Origin: Ovoidimarina sp963698645
Lineage (GTDB): Bacteria; Pseudomonadota; Alphaproteobacteria; Rhodobacterales; Rhodobacteraceae
Assembly: GCA_963698645.1 (NCBI GenBank)
Contig: CAVORP010000006.1
Location: 222,365-286,364 of the forward strand
DNA: 64,000 nt
Direction of reading: 5' to 3'
A program made the position numbers and the translations under genes. Below are positions 7,805-16,551 of the stretch, piece by piece (within the stretch, counting starts at the first letter, position 1; the number at the start of each line of letters is the position of its first letter). The notes under the pieces were generated by a model. That model was not told where the DNA came from and made no database searches. It was given only the letters and a program-made list of their open reading frames with translations.

Positions 7805-9655
7805 ATGCAGCTTCTCCGCACGATCACGGTCACATGGCTTGCCGCCGGATGTCTTGCCGCAACCGCCGCGATGGCGGAGGACACGATCGTCAGCCATGGG
7901 ATCTCGACATTCGGGGATCTGAAATACCCTGCGGATTTCACGCATTTCGACTATGTGAACCCGGATGCGCCCAAGGGCGGCACGATGAGTTTTCGCGGCA
8001 CCGGGGCGTCGCGGACCTTTGACAGCCTGAACCCCTTCATCCTGAAGGGCGAACCGGCGCAGGGGATCGAGCGGATCTATGACACGCTTCTGGTGCGCGC
8101 TTATGACGAGCCCGATGCGGTTTACGGGCTTCTGGCCGAGAGCCTCGAATATCCTGAAGACCGGTCCTACGTGATCTTCAACCTGCGGCCCGAGGCCCGC
8201 TTTGCCGATGGCGTGCCGGTGACGGCGGAGGATGTGGCGTTTACCTTCGAGACGCTGAAGACGGAAGGGTCGGCGCTGTACCAGATCCGGCTGAAGGATG
8301 TGGACAGGGTCGAGGTTCTGTCGCCGCTGCGTGCACGGGTCGTTTTCGCCGAAGGTGCGAGCACCCGCGATCTGATCGCGGAAGTGGGGCAGACCGAGAT
8401 CCTGCCGCGCCATTACTACGAGACGGTGGCGTTCGATGCGGCCACCCTGACGCCGCCCCTGGGATCGGGACCCTATGTCGTGGACCGCGCCGATCCGGGC
8501 CGGTCGATCCGGTACTGCCGGAACCCCGACTATTGGGGCGCGGCCCTTCCGGTGAATGTGGGCGCGCATAATTTCGATTGCTTCGTCTATGAGTATTTCA
8601 CCGACAACACGGCCGCTTTCGAGAGTTTCAAGGTGGGGCAATACCTGTTTCACGAGGAGTTCACCTCGGCGCTTTGGGCCACGAATTACGAGTTTCCTGC
8701 AATCGAGAACGGCTGGATCCTGCGCGAGACCATCCCCGATGACCGGCCCTCGGGGGCGCAGGGCTTCTGGATGAACACGCGGCGGCCCAACCTGCAGGAT
8801 CCGCAGGTGCGCGAGGCGATTTCGATGATGTTCAACTTCGAATGGTCGAACGAGACGCTGTTCTACGGGCTGTATGAGCGGACCGACAGTTTCTTTGAGA
8901 ATTCGGATATGGAGGCCGAGGGCCTTCCCGAAGGGCCCGAACTGGCGCTTCTGGAGCCGTATCGCGACCAATTGCCCGAGACGGTGTTCACCGAGCCTGC
9001 GGTCACCCCGATCGTCAGTTCGACCCGTCAGACCGACCGGCAGGCGGTGGCGCGGGCGGGCGCGCTTCTGGACGCCGCCGGGTGGACCGTGGGCGCCGAT
9101 GGCCTGCGCCGGAACGCGGCGGGCGAGACGCTTTCCTTCGCCTTCGTCTTTGACGGCCCCGCCTTCGAGCGGATCGTCCTGCCCTTCATCGAGAACCTTA
9201 AGAAGCTGGGGATCGACGCTCGGTCGGAACTGATCGATTCGGCGCAGATGGAGGAGCGGCAGGAGAATTTCGACTATGACATGACGGTGGCGCGGTTCGT
9301 CCTGCCGCTGACGCCCTCGGTCGAGTTGCGCACCCTGTTCGGGTCGGAAAGCGTGAATGCGCCCGGCACGTTCAACCTGTCGGGTGTCGCCGATCCGGTG
9401 GTGGATGCGCTGATCGGAACGGTTCTTGCCGCTGAAAGCCGGGAGGATCTGAACGTGGCCGTGCGCGCGCTGGACCGGGTGCTGCGCGCCAAGCATCTCT
9501 GGGCGCCGAACTGGCACAAGGGGAGCCATTGGATCGCCTATTGGGACCTGTTCGGGCGGCCCGAGGTCAAGCCGCTTTACGACCGGGGCGTGGATTACTG
9601 GTGGTATGATGCGGACAAGGCCGCGGCCCTTCGGGCGGCGGGGGCGCTTCGCTAG
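7805..9655 (+). CDS. Family 5 extracellular solute-binding protein, YejA-like (oligopeptide/microcin C type)
   Basis: A 616-residue periplasmic binding protein with a signal peptide ending AAMA near residue 24. The mature start (EDTIVSHGISTFGDLKYPADF) and the block HFDYVNPDAPKGGTMSFRGTG are typical of the YejA branch of SBP_bac_5, which binds peptides and microcin C. Other family marks are YDTLLVRAYDEPDAVYGLLA, FNLRPEARFADGVPVTAEDV and the C-terminal APNWHKGSHWIAYWDLFGRP. No permease or ATPase gene is beside it, so it must be an orphan subunit or use a transporter encoded elsewhere. The gene is complete and ends nine bases before the next start. Confidence 0.9.
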   Translation: MQLLRTITVTWLAAGCLAATAAMAEDTIVSHGISTFGDLKYPADFTHFDYVNPDAPKGGTMSFRGTGASRTFDSLNPFILKGEPAQGIERIYDTLLVRAYDEPDAVYGLLAESLEYPEDRSYVIFNLRPEARFADGVPVTAEDVAFTFETLKTEGSALYQIRLKDVDRVEVLSPLRARVVFAEGASTRDLIAEVGQTEILPRHYYETVAFDAATLTPPLGSGPYVVDRADPGRSIRYCRNPDYWGAALPVNVGAHNFDCFVYEYFTDNTAAFESFKVGQYLFHEEFTSALWATNYEFPAIENGWILRETIPDDRPSGAQGFWMNTRRPNLQDPQVREAISMMFNFEWSNETLFYGLYERTDSFFENSDMEAEGLPEGPELALLEPYRDQLPETVFTEPAVTPIVSSTRQTDRQAVARAGALLDAAGWTVGADGLRRNAAGETLSFAFVFDGPAFERIVLPFIENLKKLGIDARSELIDSAQMEERQENFDYDMTVARFVLPLTPSVELRTLFGSESVNAPGTFNLSGVADPVVDALIGTVLAAESREDLNVAVRALDRVLRAKHLWAPNWHKGSHWIAYWDLFGRPEVKPLYDRGVDYWWYDADKAAALRAAGALR

Positions 9656-9664
9656 GGACGGAGG

Positions 9665-10363
9665 GTGAATACAGAACCCCGGCTCGACGTCATCGGTGCC
9701 GCACTGGCCGATCCCAGCCGCGTGCGAATCCTGTGCGAATTGATGGACGGCCGCGCTTTCACAAACAAGGAGCTGGCCAGTGCGGCGGGGGTGACACCCC
9801 AGACGGCGACGGGGCATTTGCAGAAGCTTCGATCCGCAGGGCTGGTTACATCGGTAAAGAGTGGTCGCCATGTCTTTCACCGGATCGCGAATGAAGAGGT
9901 CGCGGAAACGCTGGAACGGCTGTCGGCGCTATCGCCCACCGATCATCTCTATTCCGGCAAGGGGCGCAGCCTTCCGGGAGACGAAGCGCTTCTTGCCCGC
10001 AGTTGTTACAACCATCTGGCCGGGCGGCTGGGTGTCCTGATCGCCGAGCGGCTGATCTCGCGAGGACTGCTTGAGGTGACGGACGGGGGGGCGTCGTTTG
10101 CCCCGGAGGGCGTTGCGGTTTTCGAGCGGCTGGGGATCGAGATTGGGGCTTCGGGCCGCAGACCGCTTGTTTCGCTCTGTCTCGACTGGACCGAGCGCAA
10201 GCATCACCTCTCGGGCCCGCTGGCGGCGGCCTTTCTGGATCGGGCGTTGGCGGCTGGATGGCTTGCCCGCCGGCAAGGCAGCCGCGCTTTGACGCTGACC
10301 GATGCAGGCGCGGAGGTTCTGCGTGATGCATTTTCGATCTCGGAAGCCGATCTGAACCGGTGA
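9665..10363 (+). CDS. ArsR/SmtB family winged-helix transcriptional regulator
   Basis: A 232-residue DNA-binding protein. The N-terminal 90 residues form an ArsR winged helix (IGAALADPSRVRILCELMDG, recognition helix TNKELASAAGVTPQTATGHL, wing VKSGRHVFHRI). I see no CxC or similar metal-binding pair in the recognition helix. The C-terminal half resembles a second winged-helix module (LTLTDAGAEVLRDAF), as in the longer ArsR-type regulators of Rhodobacterales. The effector is unknown. The start is a GTG nine bases after the binding-protein stop, so it may be co-transcribed with the transporter subunit and may regulate it. Confidence 0.85.
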   Translation: MNTEPRLDVIGAALADPSRVRILCELMDGRAFTNKELASAAGVTPQTATGHLQKLRSAGLVTSVKSGRHVFHRIANEEVAETLERLSALSPTDHLYSGKGRSLPGDEALLARSCYNHLAGRLGVLIAERLISRGLLEVTDGGASFAPEGVAVFERLGIEIGASGRRPLVSLCLDWTERKHHLSGPLAAAFLDRALAAGWLARRQGSRALTLTDAGAEVLRDAFSISEADLNR

Positions 10364-10450
10364 CGGTCATTTCGGCCGGTACCGAAGCGATCCCGTGAAC
10401 GCCTGAGTTCGCGCTGTGCTAGGAGGGTGGCGACCCAATGGAGACATGCC

Positions 10451-10895
10451 ATGCCCCTGCCCCGACCGGATTCGACCCGATTTGACGTCGACGACGGTTT
10501 CCGCGTCATCGTACAGGTTCCGGAAGCCCATGCGCAAAGGGTGATCGACGCCGTTCTTGATGCCGATCCGCTGGTCTATGGCGATTATGACCGGGTTACT
10601 TTCGAGACCGCCGTGGGGGTGCAGAAATTTCGCGCGCTCGGGACGGGACGAAACGCGGCGACGACCGCGACCGTGGCGGTACCCTGTTCCGAATTGTCCT
10701 TTTACGTCAGGTGTGACGAGACAAGCGCTTGAGCGGATCCTCGACCGGATCTACTGGGCGCATCCCTATGAGGAGCCGGTGATCCTTGTCTTGCCGGCGC
10801 TTCGCTGCCTGCATATCCGCGGGCAGGACGAAGACAATCCGAACCGGTTCTGGAACCGCCCTGCGGAAGACTGGATCCCCTCAGAGCATCGCTAG
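10451..10895 (+). CDS. YqfO/NIF3-insertion-domain-like (PII-like fold) protein, frame broken once
   Basis: A small stand-alone relative of the domain inserted in NIF3/YqfO proteins. The start of the product (FRVIVQVPEAHAQRVIDAVL), the middle GDYDRVTFETAVGVQKFRAL and the C-terminal ERILDRIYWAHPYEEPVI match that family; HPYEEP is its hallmark. The frame breaks at 10723-10724, where an extra A interrupts DETALERIL. Both halves join cleanly into about 148 residues. Function of the stand-alone form is unknown. ATG 10451 is preferred over an earlier start at 10427 because homologues begin near here. Confidence 0.75.
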
Positions 10896-10903
10896 GGCGC
10901 GCC

Positions 10904-11897
10904 CTATTCCGCCGGCATCACGGCCGAGTGCGGTTGGCGGACCTTGGGGAAAGGCACCAGCTTTTCCGATTCTTCGTCCCAGAGTTTGAGGGTGAAGCTG
11001 CGCAGCGCGTCGCGCCAGCCGATGAGATCGGGCTGGATCACGTCGCGCAAGTCGCGGTGACATTTGCGCAGGCGGTAGGACGGGATCCGCGGGTTCAGGT
11101 GGTGGATGTCGTGATAGGCGATGTTTCCGGTGCCCAGATCCCAGAGCCAGCCCAGATCGAGCGAGCTTGATCCCTTGAGCACGGCGGTTTCGAAATCCAG
11201 TTCGGGCTTGTGGGCCCAATGCGTGTCTTCGAAATTGTGCTGAAGATAGACGAGAAACACGCCGATCCACGTGGAGACGATGGCCACCGCGATAAGCGTG
11301 TAGAGCCCTGGCAGACCAAAGCCCAGATACATCCCGCCAAAGAAGCCTGCGACCAGAAGGTTATGCACCGCGATGCCCTTCCAGCCCACATGCGAGGCGT
11401 TCTTGGGCCAGCGGTAGCGGAAGAAATAGACGAAGAAGTCCACCCACGGGGATCATGATAAAGGGGTTGCGGTAGAGCCGGTACCAAAGGCGGGTATGCC
11501 ACGGCGCGGCCTCCCATTCGGCAAGCGTCATCGTATGGACCTCGCCGGTTTCGCGGTTGTCGAGATTGCCCACATTGGCGTGGTGGAGGTTGTGATTGTA
11601 CTGCATCGCGCGGAACGGGGTGAGGGTTACGACCGAGAGCCCGTAGCCCGCCCAGATATTTCCCCAGCGGGTGGAAAACAGCGAGAAATGCCCGCAATCA
11701 TGTTGCAGAACGTAGAGGCGAACGCCCGCGAAGGCCGCGATCACCACGAACGGTGCCATGGCAAGCCACGCCCCCCAAAGAAGCGTCGCGCCGATCAGCG
11801 CCGCGAAGAACACCACATATGTGCCGAAATAGCTGGCCGATGCGATCCGGTCGTCCTTTTCGCAATAGGCCAGCGAGGCTTCCTTGATCCTGCTCAT
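10904..11897 (-). CDS. Fatty acid desaturase (frame broken once)
   Basis: A membrane di-iron desaturase with the three histidine boxes in order: HDCGHFS, HNLHHANVGN and HDIHHLNPRIPSYRL, spread over about 330 residues with four or more hydrophobic segments. It probably introduces a double bond into membrane acyl chains. The frame breaks near 11435-11440 between YRNPFIMIPVGG and LFVYFFRYRWPKN. The site reads GAAGTC where GAGTC would restore the frame, one of the GANTC-type errors in this window. Start ATG 11897 and stop TAG 10904. It is monocistronic and convergent with the preceding gene. Confidence 0.85.
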
Positions 11898-12043
11898 CCC
11901 GTCCCCCGGAACTCTCCACCCGCCCGTCGTCGAGGCGGGGATTTCATATCCTAACAGATAGTGAACCAAAGCGGCCCTGCCAACAGGTTGCGCGGAAAGA
12001 GCAACCGTCTGGAAGTTCTTTGCCGATCTGATAGGGAAGTGGG

Positions 12044-12772
12044 ATGGAAGAGCATGACACAGAGACAGATACCCGGCGGATGAAGGCCATCTTCATGCTG
12101 GTGGCGGCAATCGGCTTTGCCAGCGCGCCGTTCTGGACCTCGGGGTTCGGTGGGTTCGATCCGCAGCGCTATCCGATTCCGCAGATCGACCCACCGGTGC
12201 AGCCTGCGGGCTATGCCTTTTCGATCTGGGGTGTGATTTACCTGTGGCTGATCGGCTCGGCGCTGTTCGGGCTTCTGAAACGGGCTGGGAATGCGGGCTG
12301 GGACGCCACGAGATGGCCTTTGACCCTCAGCCTTGTGCTGGGCACCCCGTGGATCTCGGTGGCGCAGGTCAGCCCGGTCTGGGCCACGGTCCTGATCTGG
12401 GCGATGCTTCTTGCGGCCCTTGTGGCGCTGTTCCGGACGCCGGATGCCGACCCATGGCTGTTGCGGGCGCCGATCGCGCTTTACGCGGGCTGGCTGACGG
12501 CGGCGAGTTTCGTCTCGCTGGCCCTTCTGGGGGCTGGATACGGCGTTCTGACAGATGCGACCGGCTGGGCATGGGGGGCGCTGTTCGCGGCCCTTGCCAC
12601 GGGCGTGGCGGTTTTGAAGCTGCGCCCCGCGCCGCTCTATGGCGCAGCACTCGCATGGGCGCTTGTCGCCGTCGCGGTGCGCAACTGGCCGGATCAGGTG
12701 GGGATCGCGGCGCTGGCGGTTTTCGGGGCAGCGGCGGTCCTTTGGTACGCCTTCCGCCCCGCGGCTCAGTAG
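12044..12772 (+). CDS. TspO/MBR-like (tryptophan-rich sensory-type) membrane protein
   Basis: A 242-residue protein with seven or eight hydrophobic segments and many Trp residues. The segment PAGYAFSIWGVIYLWLIGSA resembles the conserved TspO loop and helix (tetrapyrrole/cholesterol-recognition region of classic TspO), but the protein is longer than the 160-residue canonical TspO and lacks a full match, so it belongs to the broader TspO-like membrane group. In Rhodobacter, TspO modulates photosynthesis gene expression; whether that applies here is unknown. The 3' end overlaps the convergent der gene by seven bases. Confidence 0.7.
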   Translation: MEEHDTETDTRRMKAIFMLVAAIGFASAPFWTSGFGGFDPQRYPIPQIDPPVQPAGYAFSIWGVIYLWLIGSALFGLLKRAGNAGWDATRWPLTLSLVLGTPWISVAQVSPVWATVLIWAMLLAALVALFRTPDADPWLLRAPIALYAGWLTAASFVSLALLGAGYGVLTDATGWAWGALFAALATGVAVLKLRPAPLYGAALAWALVAVAVRNWPDQVGIAALAVFGAAAVLWYAFRPAAQ

Positions 12773-14235
12773 CCGCCAGCGGGCCCCTTGCCGAGATGCT
12801 TGCGCAGGCGCGACGGCGTTGATTTCGTCCGGTTCTTGTAGGGGTTGTCCTCGGACTGGCTGCGCATGTGCAGGCGGATCGGGGTGCCCGGCATGTCGAA
12901 ATCGGTGCGCAACCCGTTGACGAGGTAGCGGCTATAGCTTTCCGACAGCTTCTCGGGGTTCGAGCACATGACGACGAATCCCGGCGGGCGGGTCTTTACC
13001 TGGGTCATGTAGCGCAGCTTTATCCGGCGGCCGCCCGGGGCGGGCGGCGGATGCGCCTCGACCATGGCGGCAAGCCAGCGGTTGAGCTTTGCCGTGGGAA
13101 TGCGCCGGTTCCAGACCTCATGCGCGGTCTCGACCGCCGCGCGGAGCCGGTCGAGACCCTTGCCGGTCTTGGCCGAGATCGTCACCAGCTGCGCGCCACG
13201 CAATTGCGGCAGGAGCCGTTCGAAGGCCTCGCGCAATTCCTTGAGCTTTGCCTGTTTCTCGGGTTCGGCATCCCATTTGTTGACCGCGACGACGACCGCC
13301 CTGCCCTCGCGCTCGGCCAGATCGGCGATTTGCAGGTCCTGCTGTTCGAACGGGATCGCCGCATCGAGAAGGACGATCACCACCTCGGCGAACTTGACCG
13401 CCCGGAGACCGTCGGAGACCGAGAGTTTCTCGAGCTTTTCCTGTATCTTGGCCTTCTTGCGCATGCCCGCGGTATCGAACAGGCGCACCGGCATCCCGTC
13501 CCAGTCCATCCGGACCGAGATCGCATCGCGGGTGATCCCGGCCTCGGGGCCGGTCAGAAGCCGCTCTTCGCCCAAAAGCCTGTTGATCAGGGTGGATTTT
13601 CCGGCATTGGGACGGCCGACCACGGCGATCTGCAGGGGCTTTTCCATCGTGGGGATGCGGGGGCCGACATCGGCGTCCTCGGCGATTTCCACATCCACCT
13701 CGGGCGCGTCGGCCTCGGCGTGCTGGGCGCGTTCGTCGAAGGCATCGGCGATGGGGGCCAGCATCGAATAGAGCTCGTTCAACCCCTCGCCATGCTCTGC
13801 CGACAGGCGGATCGGTTCGCCCAGTCCGAGCGAAAACGCCTCGATCACGCCCGAATCGGCGGCCCGGCCCTCGGCCTTGTTGGCGGCCAGGATCACATGG
13901 GCCGATTTCTTGCGCAGGATGCCCGCAAAGACCTCGTCCGCCGGCAGGACGCCGGCGCGCGCGTCGATCATGAACAGGCAGACATCGGCCATCTCGACCG
14001 CGCGTTCGGTGAGCTTGCGCATCCGGCCCTGAAGGCTTTCGTCCGTGACCTCTTCGAGACCCGCGGTGTCGATCACGGTGAAGCGCAGGTCGCCCAATCG
14101 CGCCGCGCCTTCGCGCAGGTCACGGGTCACGCCCGGCTGGTCGTCGACCAGCGCAAGACGCTTGCCGACAAGGCGGTTGAACAATGTGGACTTGCCCACG
14201 TTCGGGCGGCCAACGATGGCGAGCGTGAAGCTCAT
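12766..14235 (-). CDS. der: Ribosome biogenesis GTPase Der (EngA)
   Basis: Der is an essential double-GTPase that matures the 50S subunit. The 489-residue product has the first G domain with GRPNVGKST at residues 9-17, DTAGLEEV and NKAE; the second with GRPNAGKST near residue 210, DTAGMRKKAKI and NKWD; and the C-terminal KH-like domain (RRIKLRYMTQVKTRPPGFVV, FVMCSNPEKL). The acidic linker between the G domains (EVDVEIAEDADV) is longer than in E. coli, which is common in this order. It is the last gene of the minus-strand operon yfgM-bamB-der. Confidence 0.97.
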   Translation of the reverse strand: MSFTLAIVGRPNVGKSTLFNRLVGKRLALVDDQPGVTRDLREGAARLGDLRFTVIDTAGLEEVTDESLQGRMRKLTERAVEMADVCLFMIDARAGVLPADEVFAGILRKKSAHVILAANKAEGRAADSGVIEAFSLGLGEPIRLSAEHGEGLNELYSMLAPIADAFDERAQHAEADAPEVDVEIAEDADVGPRIPTMEKPLQIAVVGRPNAGKSTLINRLLGEERLLTGPEAGITRDAISVRMDWDGMPVRLFDTAGMRKKAKIQEKLEKLSVSDGLRAVKFAEVVIVLLDAAIPFEQQDLQIADLAEREGRAVVVAVNKWDAEPEKQAKLKELREAFERLLPQLRGAQLVTISAKTGKGLDRLRAAVETAHEVWNRRIPTAKLNRWLAAMVEAHPPPAPGGRRIKLRYMTQVKTRPPGFVVMCSNPEKLSESYSRYLVNGLRTDFDMPGTPIRLHMRSQSEDNPYKNRTKSTPSRLRKHLGKGPAGGY

Positions 14236-14283
14236 CTCAGACTTCGGTCTTTCGCGAAACCGACCGCATACACGGCTTTCGGG

Positions 14284-15600
14284 TTAGCGGAAAGCGTGAA
14301 GCTGTCCGCTGCCCGAGACGAGATACATCGTGCCGCCGACGATCGCGGGCAAGGAGGCCGCGCCGCCGGGGATCGGGACAGAGCCAAGCGCCCCGCCGGT
14401 ATCGGGGTTGAACAGGCGCATTTCGCCATCGCCCGAGAGCACGACAAGGCGGCCCCCGGCAAGGACAGGGCCGTAGTGATCGTAGATCGCCCGACGGCGG
14501 CGGACGCGTTCATTGGTGAAATAGGGCAGTTGCACGCCCCAGACCCGTTCTCCGGTGGCCGCATCGAGGCGCAGGAGTTCGTTCTGGTCGGAAATCTGGA
14601 ACACCGAGTTGCCCGAGACCCAGGTGGGGCTCATCGCGCCTTCGGGTGCGGTCCAGATGCGTTCGCCCGAGGCAAGATCAAGCTGCATAGAACGCCCGGC
14701 CGGGGTGCCGGTGTGAATCTTGTCGCCAACGATGACCGGGTCGCCGCTGACATCGTTGATCCGGGCATAGACGCGGCCCGCCCGCTGGCCGGTGAGCGGC
14801 GCGGTCCAGACACGCAGGCCGGAGAGTTTGAGCACCGCCACGAGTTCGCCCGAGGTGAAGGGCAGGAGCACGAGCCGGTCGGTCACCGCGGGCGATGCAC
14901 CCGCAAGGATGCCCGCGGGGCTTGGGGTGCCCGCGACTTCCCAGATCACGCGTCCGGTTTCGGCATTGATCGCCCAGCCCCGGCTGTCGAGGCCCACCGC
15001 ATAGACCACGCCGTCGCTGACGGTGGGGGCCGACGTCGCGGCGGCGCCGAGCCGCTGGGTCCAGAGTTCGGCGCCCGTCGCCGCATCGAGTGCGGTCAGG
15101 CGCCCGAAGCCCGAGGTGGCATAGACGCGCGCACCGTCGGTTGCGAGACCGCCGCTTGTGCTTTCGCCCTCGCGTTCGCTGTCAGGCGTCAGGTCGCGCG
15201 ACCACAGCACGGCGCCCGCGGTAGAGACCGCGGTGACCGTTGCGCGGCTGTCCATCGTGAAGATGCGCCCGTCCGCGACGACCGGATCGGCGGTGATCCG
15301 GTGGCGGCGGCTGTCGCCCGCGCCGATCCGGGCCGACCACAGAAGCTGGGGATTGGCGGAGAAGGCCGGGTGCGCCACGTTATGGGTGACGCTTCCGGCG
15401 CGGTGGGTCCAGGACTGGGTGACCACCGTGGGCGGCGCCGCGAAGGGAGCTGCGGCCGCAGCCGGCGCATCTTCGACGACTTCGCCATTCAGCGGCGCCC
15501 GCAGATCAAGACGTTCGCCCGGCAAGGGGCGTTCGCGATTGCACCCGGCCAAGACGCTTAGCGCCAGAACGCCCGCGACAATTCCTGTCACCCGAATCAT
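14284..15600 (-). CDS. bamB: Outer-membrane assembly lipoprotein BamB-like (PQQ beta-propeller)
   Basis: A 438-residue lipoprotein. The N-terminus MIRVTGIVAGVLALSVLAGC ends in a lipobox with Cys20, so the start is ATG 15600; a longer reading from 15669 would bury the signal peptide. The rest is an eight-bladed PQQ-type propeller with repeated GRIFTMDSRATVTAVSTAGA-, VYATSGFGRLTALDAATGAE- and YLVSGSGQLHAF-like strands. BamB scaffolds the BAM complex that inserts outer-membrane beta-barrels. Adjacent yfgM-like and der genes are the standard neighbours in Proteobacteria and support the assignment. Confidence 0.9.
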   Translation of the reverse strand: MIRVTGIVAGVLALSVLAGCNRERPLPGERLDLRAPLNGEVVEDAPAAAAAPFAAPPTVVTQSWTHRAGSVTHNVAHPAFSANPQLLWSARIGAGDSRRHRITADPVVADGRIFTMDSRATVTAVSTAGAVLWSRDLTPDSEREGESTSGGLATDGARVYATSGFGRLTALDAATGAELWTQRLGAAATSAPTVSDGVVYAVGLDSRGWAINAETGRVIWEVAGTPSPAGILAGASPAVTDRLVLLPFTSGELVAVLKLSGLRVWTAPLTGQRAGRVYARINDVSGDPVIVGDKIHTGTPAGRSMQLDLASGERIWTAPEGAMSPTWVSGNSVFQISDQNELLRLDAATGERVWGVQLPYFTNERVRRRRAIYDHYGPVLAGGRLVVLSGDGEMRLFNPDTGGALGSVPIPGGAASLPAIVGGTMYLVSGSGQLHAFR

Positions 15601-15646
15601 GGCTGGTCCTGCTCTCCTGTCCCCATAAGGGTTTGCTGGTGCATTC

Positions 15647-16300
15647 TCAGGATGCGTCCAGCGTCCCACCCAATGCTACAATCAACTGACTTGCGCGCTG
15701 ACGCAAGCCTTGGGTCACTTCGCTATCCGCAATGAGATCGGTGAGGATCGCAAGCGCCTTGTCGGTCTCGCCGTTTTCAACATGAGCATAGGCCATGGCT
15801 TCGAGCGCGAGCGGACGGTAGGGCGCGCCGGGAATGGTGAGTTGCTCCAGCTGACCGATCCGGTCGGCGGGCGCGATTTCGGTGCCGCGCAGGAGGATCG
15901 CCTTGAACCGCGCAAGATCCCGGTAGGCCGGGGCGAGGGTCATGTCGGCGGCGATCGCATCGAGACGGTCGAGCGCCGCACCCGATGTCTCCGCATCCGT
16001 CGCTTGGGATGCGGCCATCAGCGCCATGATGGCGGCCGCATCGCCCTCGGCTTCGATCGCCGCGATGCCCGAAGCCCGCGCCTGCGGGCTGTCGGCGTCG
16101 AGTGCCCGGAGGATCGCATCGCCGCGCGCCTCGGCCTCGGCCCGGGCGCTGGCGTTGCGCAGCTCGTTCCATGCGGCACCGCCCACCAGCGCGAGCACCA
16201 GAACGATCCCGATCCAGCCATAGCGGCGCAGATAGCCGAACAGGCGTTCGCGGCGCACCTCTTCGGTGACTTCCTTGATGAAACTCTCTTCGCTGGCCAC
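15647..16300 (-). CDS. YfgM-like tetratricopeptide membrane protein
   Basis: A 217-residue protein with a cytoplasmic N-terminus (FIKEVTEEVRRERLFGYLRR), one membrane helix near residues 27-46 (YGWIGIVLVLALVGGAAW) and a periplasmic alpha-helical, TPR-like domain (YRDLARFKAILLRG, PLALEAMAYAHVENGETDKAL). It corresponds to YfgM/Ancillary SecYEG translocon subunit, which works with PpiD at the Sec exit site. It is the first gene of the operon with bamB and der, 46 bases upstream of bamB. The gene across the divergent 251-bp gap encodes an efflux adaptor. Confidence 0.85.
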   Translation of the reverse strand: MASEESFIKEVTEEVRRERLFGYLRRYGWIGIVLVLALVGGAAWNELRNASARAEAEARGDAILRALDADSPQARASGIAAIEAEGDAAAIMALMAASQATDAETSGAALDRLDAIAADMTLAPAYRDLARFKAILLRGTEIAPADRIGQLEQLTIPGAPYRPLALEAMAYAHVENGETDKALAILTDLIADSEVTQGLRQRASQLIVALGGTLDAS

Positions 16301-16431
16301 GGCGGCCTCCCGCAGAAATTCTGTCGCGCCCTGATACCCTCATGTGGCAGGGCGGGACAAGGCCCCCGGCATGAACCGGCTGCCGCAGACCGGGCCCCCT
16401 TGCGGAACAGCGCTGAACTGTCTAAAATGAA

Positions 16432-16444
16432 CTGAACTGTTCAG
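16432..16444. promoter_or_regulatory. Candidate operator upstream of the RND efflux genes
   Basis: CTGAACTGTTCAG is a 13-bp palindrome centred on a single T. It sits among further GAACTG or GAACAG copies (16405-16447) in the divergent gap between the yfgM-like gene and the efflux adaptor. Its form resembles operators of TetR-family efflux repressors. No TetR gene is adjacent, so the assignment rests only on symmetry and position. Confidence 0.4.
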
Positions 16445-16551
16445 AACACTTTTACATCCGATCCCCTGATTGCCTCGTAGAATGGTTACCGGAGCGGGTA
16501 TATACTCACGATGACGGGTGCAGGCGCGCCCATGGAAAGACGCAAGACAAG

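Noticed and set aside
7745..9880. Long minus-strand open frame opposite the YejA-like gene
   Set aside because: The plus strand encodes a clear binding protein with signal peptide; the minus-strand reading has no family features.
12868..15561. A very long open frame on the plus strand, opposite der and bamB
   Set aside because: It mirrors codon structure of two well-supported minus-strand genes in GC-rich DNA, is rich in Arg, Gly, His and Asp without any domain, and spans two separate genes.
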